From Acidobacteriota bacterium (GTDB taxonomy: Bacteria; Acidobacteriota; Terriglobia; Terriglobales; Acidobacteriaceae), in the NCBI GenBank assembly GCA_003225055.1, contig QIAU01000185.1, positions 1 to 32,064 of the forward strand: a stretch of DNA of 32,064 bases. The letters are read 5' to 3'. The notes under the pieces were generated by a model. The model saw only the letters and a list, made by a program, of their open reading frames with translations, was not told the origin of the DNA and ran no database searches. The translations under genes and the position numbers were made by a program. Shown piece by piece: positions 1 to 7,413 of this stretch. How positions within the stretch are numbered: the first letter of the stretch is position 1; each line of letters begins with the position of its first letter.

Positions 1-1
1 T

Positions 2-142
2 TGTTCGGCTTGCGGTTTGGAGACCATCCGCGACCACGCCTCGGCATTGGAGATTTTAAGGCGCGGACTGCGCCTAAGGACCGAAACGCCTGCGATAGCC
101 GGCGTGGCCCTTGAAGCCCCTAGCTTTAGCTATGGGGCGTAA
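2..142 (+). CDS. tnpB: C-terminal fragment of an IS200/IS605-family TnpB (partial, cut by window edge)
   Basis: The frame opening at base 2 runs 46 codons to a TAA and starts before the window. It begins with a CxxC pair (CSACG), followed by a stretch of the form RDHASALEILRRG, which matches the second half of the TnpB zinc ribbon and the adjoining RuvC-III segment (family pattern DRDxNAAxNILRRG). The tail (TPAIAGVALEAPS) also resembles TnpB C-termini. TnpB is an RNA-guided nuclease that helps IS200/IS605 elements persist. Family form versus this copy: the first Asp of DRD is replaced by Ile here, while the second is kept. Only the last tenth of the protein is visible, so intactness cannot be judged. 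Confidence 0.75.
   Translation, partial: CSACGLETIRDHASALEILRRGLRLRTETPAIAGVALEAPSFSYGA
116..138 (+). other. Right-end hairpin of the IS605-type element (also possible omega-RNA scaffold)
   Basis: GCCCCTAGC pairs with GCTATGGGGC around a TTTA loop, leaving one bulged T. This hairpin overlaps the last codons and stop of tnpB, which is where IS200/IS605 elements carry the imperfect subterminal hairpin recognised by TnpA. In characterised TnpB systems the guide RNA (omega-RNA) is made from the same 3' end, with the guide read from the flanking DNA just outside the element. The exact element end and guide boundary cannot be fixed from this copy alone. Confidence 0.6.
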
Positions 143-234
143 GTCACGAGGGTTCGTCCCTTTCTATGACGACCTTGAAAAGCGTGGTCTCCCGCCCGCT
201 TGGCCCCAGTTGGTACAATCCAGCAGGTTCCTGC

Positions 235-1488
235 ATGACTTCCTTCCTCAAGACCATCTTTCACGTGGACATGGATGCGTTCTTCGTCTCGGTGGAGGAG
301 CTATTCGATCCTGCGCTGAAGGGCAAGGCTGTGGTGGTCGGCGGACAGCGGAACGAGCGTGGTGTGGTCTCGGCGGCCTCCTATGAGGCGCGCGAGTTTG
401 GGGTGCACTCGGCCATGCCTTTGCGGACGGCGGCCAGGCTGTGCCCGCACGCTATCTTCGTCGACGGACATCCTGAGCGCTACCGGCAATGCTCCGAGCG
501 GGTCTACCGGGTGTTGAATGGTTTTTCGCCGCTGGTGGAGATGGCTTCCATCGATGAGGCCTATCTCGATATGAGCGGAACCGAGCGCCTGCATGGCCCA
601 CCCTTGAAGGCGGCCCACGCCCTGCACCAAAAAATGAAGTCCTGTACCCAGCTCAACTGCTCCATCGGTATCGGTACCTCGCGTTTGATTGCGAAAGTCT
701 CGTCGGCGCAGGCCAAGCCGAACGGCGTCCTATGGGTAATTCCGGGCCAGGAAGCCAAGTTCCTTGCGCCCTTGGATGTCCGCAGCATTCCGGGCGTAGG
801 TAAAGTGATGGAACAGAACCTCGATGCTCTCGGAGTGCACAAAGTTGGCGACTTGGCGTCGTTCGAGGAATCGGAACTGGAGCAGCATTTTGGAAAGTGG
901 GGACTGGCACTGGCCGGCAAGGCACAAGGCAAAGACGCGGGCGGCTGGTTTGATACCGAGGTGGGCGCCGACACGGATCCCAAGTCGATCAGCCACGAGC
1001 ACACCTTCAACGAAGACACGCCAAACCAGGAACAGCTCGAATGCACGCTCATGCGCTTGTCGGAAATGGTTGGGCGTCGGCTGCGGGAACACCATCTGCA
1101 TGCCCGCACGATTCAGCTCAAGCTGCGCTACAAGGACTTCACGACCATCACGCGCGCCCATAGTCTTGCGGGCGTGACACAACTCGACACGGAAATCTTT
1201 GAACAAGTCCGGGTTCTCTTTCGAAAGAATTGGCGAAGAGGGCAGGCAGTGCGCCTGCTGGGTGTGCATGCTTCGTCGTTCGAGAGTAAAGAAGGGCAGA
1301 TAGACCTGCTCGATGGAAGTCGGCATGAGCGCTGGAAGCAGGCGTTGTCGGCAGCCGACAAGCTACGGGACAAGTACGGCGAATCTAGCATATCTTTGGC
1401 AGCCGGAATGAAGGGGAGTTTCCGCGAGCGCACTCACGAGAATCCGGCGGGATTGCCGGGCAAGGGGCCAAAAGCGAAGGAGAGCTGA
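235..1488 (+). CDS. dinB: DNA polymerase IV (Y-family translesion polymerase)
   Basis: From the ATG at 235 this is a 417-residue Y-family polymerase, slightly longer than the usual 350-400. The N-terminus carries the catalytic HVDMDAFF motif near residues 9-16 (metal-binding Asp, steric-gate Phe). The second acidic motif SIDEAYLD follows near residue 105, then the SIGIGTSRLIAKVSS motif with a Lys before PNG, the helix-hairpin-helix region (SIPGVGKVMEQNLDALG) and a little-finger domain. The open frame continues 23 codons upstream to 166. That extension is not conserved-looking and reaches back toward the IS605 end, so 235 is preferred, although its AGG-type ribosome site is weak. The product copies damaged DNA without proofreading. 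It converges on the PilZ-TonB gene with only 5 bp between the stops. The C-terminal 25 residues (KGSFRERTHENPAG onward) are a low-complexity tail with no beta-clamp motif that I can recognise with confidence. Confidence 0.95.
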   Translation: MTSFLKTIFHVDMDAFFVSVEELFDPALKGKAVVVGGQRNERGVVSAASYEAREFGVHSAMPLRTAARLCPHAIFVDGHPERYRQCSERVYRVLNGFSPLVEMASIDEAYLDMSGTERLHGPPLKAAHALHQKMKSCTQLNCSIGIGTSRLIAKVSSAQAKPNGVLWVIPGQEAKFLAPLDVRSIPGVGKVMEQNLDALGVHKVGDLASFEESELEQHFGKWGLALAGKAQGKDAGGWFDTEVGADTDPKSISHEHTFNEDTPNQEQLECTLMRLSEMVGRRLREHHLHARTIQLKLRYKDFTTITRAHSLAGVTQLDTEIFEQVRVLFRKNWRRGQAVRLLGVHASSFESKEGQIDLLDGSRHERWKQALSAADKLRDKYGESSISLAAGMKGSFRERTHENPAGLPGKGPKAKES

Positions 1489-1493
1489 CCGAG

Positions 1494-2369
1494 TCAGTTT
1501 GTCAGTCGGAAGTTCACCGACACGGTGGTCTCAACGGTTGCGGGTTGACCATTAACGAAATAAGGCTCATAGCGCCACCAACGCACCGCATCCATGGCTG
1601 CCTGTGACAGTGCCTGCGGCCCGCTGACCAATTTCACTTGGCTGACGGCGCCCGCCGCATTCACGATGGCACGGAGCACCACGGTGCCTTCGATGCCCGC
1701 CTGTTGCGCCAGTGCCGGATATTCGGGCGTGACCTCGTGGATGACCCGCCGCTCCATTGTGTCGGCTGGCACCTTCACCTGCGGTTTCGCCATCGCCGTC
1801 CCTTTGGCCGGAGCGTTCCCTTCCAACTCCCGCCAGCCTCGCTGCCAGTGCCACCCTCCCATTAGAGCCGCTACCACGGTTGCGCAAACGGCGATCGAAA
1901 CCATGCGCCGGATGCCGAACCTGTATTTTGAGCTTTCGGAGTCTTTGAAGTCCACGGGCAGCTTGGGTTCGGCTACTTCGGTTCCGACCGTGGCGCCTGG
2001 TTGCGCCGCCAACAGAATTTCGCCTTCGTGGCGCGTCCAGTAACGGATTCTCAATTGCTGGGCGACAGGCAAACGGAGAAACTGGAGGCCAAAACATTGG
2101 TCCCGCTGATAGCGTACGACCGCCGTGGCCCGCACCGGCGAGCTCATGTGCGGAACAAGAAACTCAACGCGGACCGACTCGCCCACCAGCAGTTGCGACG
2201 CTGCGACAACCCCCATTCCGCCCTCACCGATCTCGATGGTGCTTCCTGAAATCTTGTCGGGCACGCCCGATCGCAATACGGTGAGATCCAAAGGTATCGC
2301 TAGCTTGTAGCGAGGAATCCTCCGCTTGGACGTTTCTTGCCTGAATGCCGGAGCCACTCCTGTACTCAT
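1494..2369 (-). CDS. PilZ domain - transmembrane - TonB C-terminal domain fusion protein
   Basis: This 291-residue protein has three parts. Residues about 12-115 form a PilZ-like domain: RRIPR at 16-20 fits the RxxxR arm, and EIGEGGMG at 46-53 sits where c-di-GMP-binding PilZ domains have D/NxSxxG, so the Asp and Ser are replaced by Glu and Gly. Residues about 153-174 are one hydrophobic membrane span. Residues about 205-291 match the TonB C-terminal fold (VTPEYPALAQQAGIEGTVVL, then AVRWWRYEPYFVNGQP). The expected topology is PilZ in the cytoplasm and TonB in the periplasm. TonB normally couples the proton-motive force to outer-membrane receptors, but this protein lacks the Pro-rich spacer and no ExbBD genes are nearby. 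It is a single gene preceded by its own promoter-like sequence. Whether it still binds c-di-GMP is doubtful given the altered motif. Confidence 0.85.
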   Translation of the reverse strand: MSTGVAPAFRQETSKRRIPRYKLAIPLDLTVLRSGVPDKISGSTIEIGEGGMGVVAASQLLVGESVRVEFLVPHMSSPVRATAVVRYQRDQCFGLQFLRLPVAQQLRIRYWTRHEGEILLAAQPGATVGTEVAEPKLPVDFKDSESSKYRFGIRRMVSIAVCATVVAALMGGWHWQRGWRELEGNAPAKGTAMAKPQVKVPADTMERRVIHEVTPEYPALAQQAGIEGTVVLRAIVNAAGAVSQVKLVSGPQALSQAAMDAVRWWRYEPYFVNGQPATVETTVSVNFRLTN

Positions 2370-2436
2370 CGTCCCGCATCCCCTCTACGAATCTCTCCCG
2401 GTTTCATATCGTTAACGGTATGAGCAAAGCAATCTA

Positions 2437-2466
2437 TTTATACGCTGGCCGGCTTAAACAGGTCAG
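2437..2466 (-). promoter_or_regulatory. Candidate sigma-70 promoter for the PilZ-TonB gene
   Basis: On the minus strand CTGACC (2466-2461) and TATAAA (2442-2437) are separated by 18 bp, giving 4/6 and 5/6 matches to the -35 and -10 consensus. The predicted transcript would have a leader of about 60 nt before the ATG at 2369. Confidence 0.45.
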
Positions 2467-2605
2467 ATACCGGACGGGGAGTTACGGATGGTTACCTCTG
2501 TGCCGGGAAGGGAATCGCATTCAGAAATGCGTTTCCGCAGGCGTGGATGCGGCCTTTGCATCAGCAATCAGATTGCAGGTCCCGGCAGAGGAGTCGCGCC
2601 TGTGA

Positions 2606-2797
2606 CGACTGCTACAAGGCAGCGCCTCCCATCCGGGTTCCACTGCCGACGCTCCCGGGGCAAAATTTTGCGCCCTGTTCGCCAGGCTGCTCCCCCCCGA
2701 ACGGGCTGATGAGATGGATCGTGCGCTGGAGACGCTGGTTCTGCTTCCTGTTGAATTTCGTGAGACTCGCCCGGCCAGACTGCGAACATTGCAATGA
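2606..2797 (+). pseudogene. Possible decayed small gene in a long intergenic gap
   Basis: The 582-bp gap between 2369 and 2952 has no convincing gene. This frame is open for 63 codons after a TGA at 2603 and has no ATG or GTG in a sensible place. Its second half (FARLLPPERADEMDRALETL, then a stretch ending RLRTLQ) has the charged, amphipathic look of real protein, so it may be the tail of a lost gene. No family is recognised. The remainder of the gap (2467-2605, 2798-2878) shows nothing I can support. Confidence 0.25.
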
Positions 2798-2878
2798 GTA
2801 CGTAAAGTGCTGGGGTACAGACATGCGAAAACGCCTCGACGAGTTGCGCTGACTGGCCAGTCTGACGTTTTTCCCGCC

Positions 2879-2922
2879 TGAAAAATCGAAGGCCGGGTCC
2901 GGAATCTGTTCCGGTCCCGGCC
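2879..2922 (-). terminator. Rho-independent terminator after the M48 protease gene
   Basis: GGCCGGG-T-CCGGAA and TTCCGG-T-CCCGGCC (2891-2922) form a 13-bp stem with one T:T mismatch and a 4-nt loop. On the minus strand it is followed by a run of five T (2885-2881). It lies 30 bp past the stop of the protease gene and ends that transcript. Confidence 0.85.
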
Positions 2923-2951
2923 TCGAGCGCATCAAGTTAAGTTAGGAAAAT

Positions 2952-4730
2952 CTAATTGCCAGTTTTGACGGCACTTGCTGCCTCAGTGTTGTTGCCGCTG
3001 TTATACCGGCTGAGGCGCGGCATGAAAGGCGTGACCTCAAATGGCATCTTCTCGCGAGGCGAAGTGATGGCTACGGGCTGGCTCTTCACCAGTTCGACCC
3101 GATCGTCCCACGGATTCATCTTGACTCGTCCGCCCAGGGGCAGGGCGGCGACCTGGTCCAGCTTGTTCATGTCGAGTTCTGGGGCCGTCTCCATCAAATC
3201 GGCCATGCGAATGACCGCGCCCTTTTCCACCAGCCCATTGCCCAGATGCGGCGTCAAGAGGCCGTTGAGCGCCGGGGCCCGGGCGGCCAACATGCGCAGA
3301 AATAGTCCGGCGCTACCGAGCTTCTGAGCATAGGGCGAGCTCTTCAGCAACTCTTCCGCCTTCTTGTCGGCTGCAGCTTCCTCTTCCGGGCTGTGGCGGA
3401 AGCCGAGATTCTGATACGTGGATTCATCGGAGAACAGCATGCGGTCGTTGAAAGCGTACTTACTGCCCAGATTGTGCGCCAGAACGATGTGCGCCAGTTC
3501 ATGGGACAGGACCATGGCCAGCGAAGCTTCGTCCGGCAGGGTGTCGATCAATCCTCGGCTCAGTACGATGGTGTTGCCGACGTGGAAAGATTCCAGCGGG
3601 GAAGTCAACATCACCCGCGCATGAACCGGGCTAGTCAGATCAATGTTGTTGGTGATTTCCAGGTTGTTGACGACAGTCTGGAGAACTTTGTCAACGTCGC
3701 CGGCAGGCGCCAGCAGTCCGGCGTGTTCCAGGCGTTCCACGACGTTGTTTTCGGCTTCCTGTTGGAAAGCGCGTATGCTCTCGACCGGGCTGGCGTCCTG
3801 GGCGGCGGCGCTTTCGTCTTTTACGGTGGAATCCACGAGCACCTGAGTCAGCTCGTCTTCGCTGCTGCTCTTCCTCAGATCGTAGCCCCAGATGCGGCTC
3901 TGGGCTTTGAACGCCACCTTGTTCTTGGCGCCGAAACTGAAGTCGCCTTCTTCGCTGTAGATGTAAGCCGGCACCCAGTATCCGGGTACCAGGTTTAAGC
4001 GCCAGCTATCCATGTGGAAGAAGTAGGCATTTTTCGGACGCGGCGCATAGGTGCCGTTCAGGCGAACAATGTTGAAATCCTGGTCTTCGACCCAGATGCG
4101 GCCGAGGAAGCGCCCGTTGCCGGAGCCCTTCTTGGGGGTGACGTCAAAGACGAGACAGCGGACCTCGCCAAGAAATTCGCGGCGGACATACTGGAAATCG
4201 TAGTGCTGTTTGTCAAAGTCGCTGCGGTCGGCAAAGATCATCCAGGAAAATCCCAGCGGCTGGTACTGCACCTTAAACAGACGAGTGAAGCCGCCGAGCA
4301 GGTGCTTTTCCATGCTTTCATCGCTGAGAAAGGTCTTGCGGTCAATCGATTCACTGAGGTCGACGCGGCCCAGGAAGTAGCGGTCATTTTTGGGGACGGG
4401 GCCGAGTTGCGCATCCCACTGCAGGTTCTGCAGGTAAGTCTCGACAATGGGCGTGCGCGACTTCAGCATCTCCATCAACCCAACCTCGCGCTGGATAATG
4501 CGGTCCACCACCTGATCCAGGGTGGTGGGGGCAGCTTGAGCCGGTTGCGGCTGGTCCGGGGCTGCCTGCGCAGGCGTTGGCTTGGGAGCCGTAGGTTGGG
4601 GCGCGGGAGCCGAAGTCGTGATTGTGGGTTGCTCCGCGGACCGGGTAGCTTCGACCGGCTGCGATTGCTGAGCGAAAGCGCTCCCCGTGATTAGCAGGAG
4701 TGCGGTAAAGGTCGATCTCAAAGCACACAT
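2952..4730 (-). CDS. Exported M48-family zinc metalloprotease with an extra N-terminal domain
   Basis: This 592-residue protein begins with a Sec signal peptide ending around AFA-QQ at residue 20, followed by a Pro/Ala/Gln-rich linker (about 30-70). The middle region (about 75-290) has alternating beta-rich segments (e.g. RCLVFDVTP, GRIWVEDQDFNIVRLNG) resembling outer-membrane lipoprotein-sorting-like folds. The peptidase domain (about 320-520) carries HELAH at 410-414, and EEEAAAD near 449-455 supplies the likely third zinc ligand. It has no further membrane spans, so it is probably periplasmic, like BepA/YfgC-type M48 enzymes that process or clear outer-membrane proteins. That role is inferred from family and location. 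It lies 22 bp downstream of the TonB-like gene, on the same transcript, and is followed by a strong terminator. The C-terminal 70 residues are unassigned. Confidence 0.88.
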   Translation of the reverse strand: MCALRSTFTALLLITGSAFAQQSQPVEATRSAEQPTITTSAPAPQPTAPKPTPAQAAPDQPQPAQAAPTTLDQVVDRIIQREVGLMEMLKSRTPIVETYLQNLQWDAQLGPVPKNDRYFLGRVDLSESIDRKTFLSDESMEKHLLGGFTRLFKVQYQPLGFSWMIFADRSDFDKQHYDFQYVRREFLGEVRCLVFDVTPKKGSGNGRFLGRIWVEDQDFNIVRLNGTYAPRPKNAYFFHMDSWRLNLVPGYWVPAYIYSEEGDFSFGAKNKVAFKAQSRIWGYDLRKSSSEDELTQVLVDSTVKDESAAAQDASPVESIRAFQQEAENNVVERLEHAGLLAPAGDVDKVLQTVVNNLEITNNIDLTSPVHARVMLTSPLESFHVGNTIVLSRGLIDTLPDEASLAMVLSHELAHIVLAHNLGSKYAFNDRMLFSDESTYQNLGFRHSPEEEAAADKKAEELLKSSPYAQKLGSAGLFLRMLAARAPALNGLLTPHLGNGLVEKGAVIRMADLMETAPELDMNKLDQVAALPLGGRVKMNPWDDRVELVKSQPVAITSPREKMPFEVTPFMPRLSRYNSGNNTEAASAVKTGN

Positions 4731-4752
4731 AACTCGTCCCTCTCGTTTCTGT

Positions 4753-5796
4753 TCAGTAAGCTAACTGGAAAACGACATGCACGATTGCCGTGGAATCCAT
4801 CGGCTGACCGTCGCGCATGGCCGGTTTGAAGCGCATCCTGGTGGCCGCCGCGATGGCCGCTTCATCCAAACCATGCCCCATCCCGCGGACGACGCGACTC
4901 ACGCGTAGCTGCCCACTCGCGCCGAACATCACTTCCAGGAGAACCTCGCCTTCGAGTCTGAGTTGGCGAGCCTCCTGGGTGTATGCAGGGTTGGGTTTGT
5001 ACGTAATCTCGACCGGAGTCGTCGCGGGACCGGTTTCAATCGGGCGCTGCCGGCGCGGTGCGCTGGGGGCTTGCTGAGCGGCGAAGCCGGCGCTCTGTAC
5101 CGACCCGCGCCCCGGGCTGCGTCCGTCACCCTGGCCAGGGGTCGCGATCCCGCTGCCAAAACCCGCGCTCGCGATATTCCCTGCTATGCCTTTTGCGCCG
5201 CCTGTGCCATTGCCTTTGCCGGGTCCGCTGGGCAAATCAAACGATCCCGTGCTGGCAACCTCGAGGTGCGCGTTCGGCTTGCCCTGGCCCGGAACTCCAT
5301 TGGGATCACCAAAGCCGCCGGTCTGAACTTTTTGAATAGGAGCGTTGACCGTGACCGGAGCCGAACTGCCAAATTCTCCGGTGTGGACCACCATGGCAGG
5401 ACGTGCTCCACCCGGCTTGAAAACCGTTGGCATAAATTGTGGAGTCGTTGTGATCTTTGGCGGTGCCATCTCGGGCTGCGCCGCCTTCGGGGTGCGCCGC
5501 TCATGAGGAACCTCGAGGCGCGCGCTGGTTGTCACCTGTGGCGGCGCAACGGGCGGCGGCTTTTTCTCGACAATCTGTGTACGCGGCGGCTCCGGCTTGG
5601 GCGGAACCAAGTCCACGGGGATCCAACTGGAGATGTGATAACGAGTTAGCTGGATATGCTCCGGAAACAGCAGGCCCAGATTGATCAGCAGAAGCACGAG
5701 CAGGACCACGGCTGTGTAGCTGGCCGCCATCGCGCGGCTATTGACCTTGTGCTCCGGCAGGAGCCCTAACGTCAGGCTGACTCCAGATCGTGACAT
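4753..5796 (-). CDS. TonB-family energy transducer
   Basis: This 347-residue protein has one membrane span near residues 22-44, then a Pro/Lys-rich stretch (VPPKPEPPRTQIVEKKPPPVAPP) typical of the periplasm-spanning part of TonB. A long Gly/Pro/Thr-rich linker of degenerate repeats (xGGFGxPxG, AGFGSGxATPGQG) fills about 130-255. The C-terminal 85 residues match the TonB C-terminal domain (YKPNPAYTQEARQLRLEGEV; later TRMRFKPAMRDGQP). It would couple the proton-motive force to outer-membrane transporters. No exbB/exbD or TonB-dependent receptor gene is in the window. It is the first gene of a two-gene unit with the M48 protease. The linker is more glycine-rich than usual, and some such proteins are annotated only as TonB-like. 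Confidence 0.85.
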   Translation of the reverse strand: MSRSGVSLTLGLLPEHKVNSRAMAASYTAVVLLVLLLINLGLLFPEHIQLTRYHISSWIPVDLVPPKPEPPRTQIVEKKPPPVAPPQVTTSARLEVPHERRTPKAAQPEMAPPKITTTPQFMPTVFKPGGARPAMVVHTGEFGSSAPVTVNAPIQKVQTGGFGDPNGVPGQGKPNAHLEVASTGSFDLPSGPGKGNGTGGAKGIAGNIASAGFGSGIATPGQGDGRSPGRGSVQSAGFAAQQAPSAPRRQRPIETGPATTPVEITYKPNPAYTQEARQLRLEGEVLLEVMFGASGQLRVSRVVRGMGHGLDEAAIAAATRMRFKPAMRDGQPMDSTAIVHVVFQLAY

Positions 5797-5920
5797 GATT
5801 GTTCTTGTGCTCCAAGGGGGAGGCCCGAGCCTGGGGGACGTGCGCGGGTGGAGTTCTTAAATTAGGACATATGGGAGACGGGGTAAACGTGTCCGCTGCC
5901 CATGTACTTCAGTAATAGCA

Positions 5921-5935
5921 GCCGTTCAGAACGGC
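5921..5935 (-). terminator. Short perfect hairpin after the permease stop
   Basis: GCCGTT-CAG-AACGGC forms a 6-bp perfect stem 13 bp beyond the permease stop. There is no T run after it on the minus strand, so it is a weak terminator candidate only. Confidence 0.35.
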
Positions 5936-5948
5936 ACAAACTTAAGAT

Positions 5949-7337
5949 TCAATTGGTGTTGGCCCGCTGGTGCCGGGAGAAAACATAGAAGACAGGCACG
6001 CCTGCCAGAACGATCAGAATGCCCACGAGGGAGTCTAAAAAATTGCCCGCGAACGTGTAGTAGAGAAGGATGGCCGACACGGCAATGAAGAGCGCCGGTA
6101 CCAGCGGATAACCCCAGACCTTATAAGGAAGTTGGGCGGCCGGATCTCGCCGGCGGAAAATGAACACTGTGCTGGCGGTAATCATGTAGAAAAGCCATTC
6201 CGCAAAAATGGCCAGCGAAAACAGTTGGCGAAAACTGCCGCCTACCAGTAGCAAGAGAATCGACAGGACGGCTTGCACGATGATGGACACGGAAGGCGTA
6301 TGGAACCGAGGATGAACTTCGGCCAGGACGCGGAAGAAGTATCCATCGCGGGCCACCGCAAAAGGAACGCGGGCGCCGCTCATGGTTGTGCCGTTCAATG
6401 TGACCAGCATGGATAACGCCATCCCGGCGGAGACAATACTGGCACCCAGGCTCCCCATTACCAGCACAGCTGCCTCGGAGGCTGGCCGCTCCGAGTTGGC
6501 GATAGCGGAGGCAGGCATCACGAATTGCACAGCGGCATTCATCAGGATGTAGAGCGCGCCGACAACGGCAACGCCCCCGATCAAGGCAATCGGAATGCTT
6601 CGTTCGGGGCAGCGAATTTCGCCGGCAACCTGGTTCAGGTCATTCCAGCCGTCATAAGCCCACAGGGCCGCCACCAGGGCCGCCATGAAACCCGCGATGC
6701 CGCCCTTGGCGCCGGCATAGCTGCCGGAAAAATTGGTCCAGCTTCCGGCGCGATAGCTGAATCCCAAGCCTACGATGCCCAGGATGATGGCGACTTTCAA
6801 GATCGTGAAAACCAGCTGGAATTCGCCCGCCTTCTTGATTCCGCTGTAATTCAGGATCGAGATGAATATGGCGGCAGCGATTGCGACCAGTTGCCCGTAG
6901 CTGATCGCAAGGGGAGCCGTAAGCAAATGGCGCGAGAAAAAAGAGAAAATCGAAAATGTGCCGAGGATGCGGACTAACCCGGTGACAATGGTCGCGATCG
7001 ATGCCGGTTTGGAGATGAGGAAGGTGGCCCAGGCGTAGAGAAATCCAGCGAGCGGGCCGTAACCGTCGCGCACATAGACATATTCGCCACCTGCTTCCGG
7101 TTTCATCGCGCCCAATTCCGCGTAGGTCAGCGCTCCGAAGAAGGAGAGCAGACCACCCACCAGCCAGGCGAGATAAACAAGCTTCGCCGAGCCCACCGCT
7201 TGCGTCATCTCGGCGGGGACCAGAAAGATTCCACTGCCTATGATGGTGCCGATGACCACCGCTCCCGCGTGGCTGAGGCCAAGATCGCGGGACAGGTCAG
7301 CAGAGGTAGAGATTCTGGTGGCCATTTCTGGCGGCAC
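5949..7337 (-). CDS. APC-superfamily amino acid permease
   Basis: This 462-residue integral membrane protein has about 12 hydrophobic segments. The first helix carries the APC signature GAVVIGTIIGSGIFLVP (about 25-41), and the TYAELGAMKPEAGGEYVYVRD segment (about 71-91) is the well-conserved glycine/glutamate region of L-type and related APC transporters. Transport of an amino acid by exchange or symport is expected, but the substrate cannot be told from sequence. An alternative start at Met6 is possible. It lies 76 bp downstream of the symporter gene in the same direction; the two may be co-transcribed, but the gap holds no clear signal. The intervening DNA has a short CGCAGAG/GCAGAGA repetitive stretch (7378-7400). 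Confidence 0.88.
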   Translation of the reverse strand: MPPEMATRISTSADLSRDLGLSHAGAVVIGTIIGSGIFLVPAEMTQAVGSAKLVYLAWLVGGLLSFFGALTYAELGAMKPEAGGEYVYVRDGYGPLAGFLYAWATFLISKPASIATIVTGLVRILGTFSIFSFFSRHLLTAPLAISYGQLVAIAAAIFISILNYSGIKKAGEFQLVFTILKVAIILGIVGLGFSYRAGSWTNFSGSYAGAKGGIAGFMAALVAALWAYDGWNDLNQVAGEIRCPERSIPIALIGGVAVVGALYILMNAAVQFVMPASAIANSERPASEAAVLVMGSLGASIVSAGMALSMLVTLNGTTMSGARVPFAVARDGYFFRVLAEVHPRFHTPSVSIIVQAVLSILLLLVGGSFRQLFSLAIFAEWLFYMITASTVFIFRRRDPAAQLPYKVWGYPLVPALFIAVSAILLYYTFAGNFLDSLVGILIVLAGVPVFYVFSRHQRANTN

Positions 7338-7413
7338 GGGGAGTTGAGTATACGTGAAAAATTTTCTAACCGCCGAGATCGCAGAGCTTGCAGAGAAGGA
7401 CTCCGCGCACGAT

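Noticed and set aside
166-234. 23-codon upstream extension of dinB
   Set aside because: It runs back toward the IS605 end, has no conserved residues and no ribosome site; Pol IV proteins start close to the HVDMDAFF motif.
4014-4694. 226-codon plus-strand frame opposite the M48 protease gene
   Set aside because: Antisense to a well-supported gene; no ribosome site and no recognisable domain.
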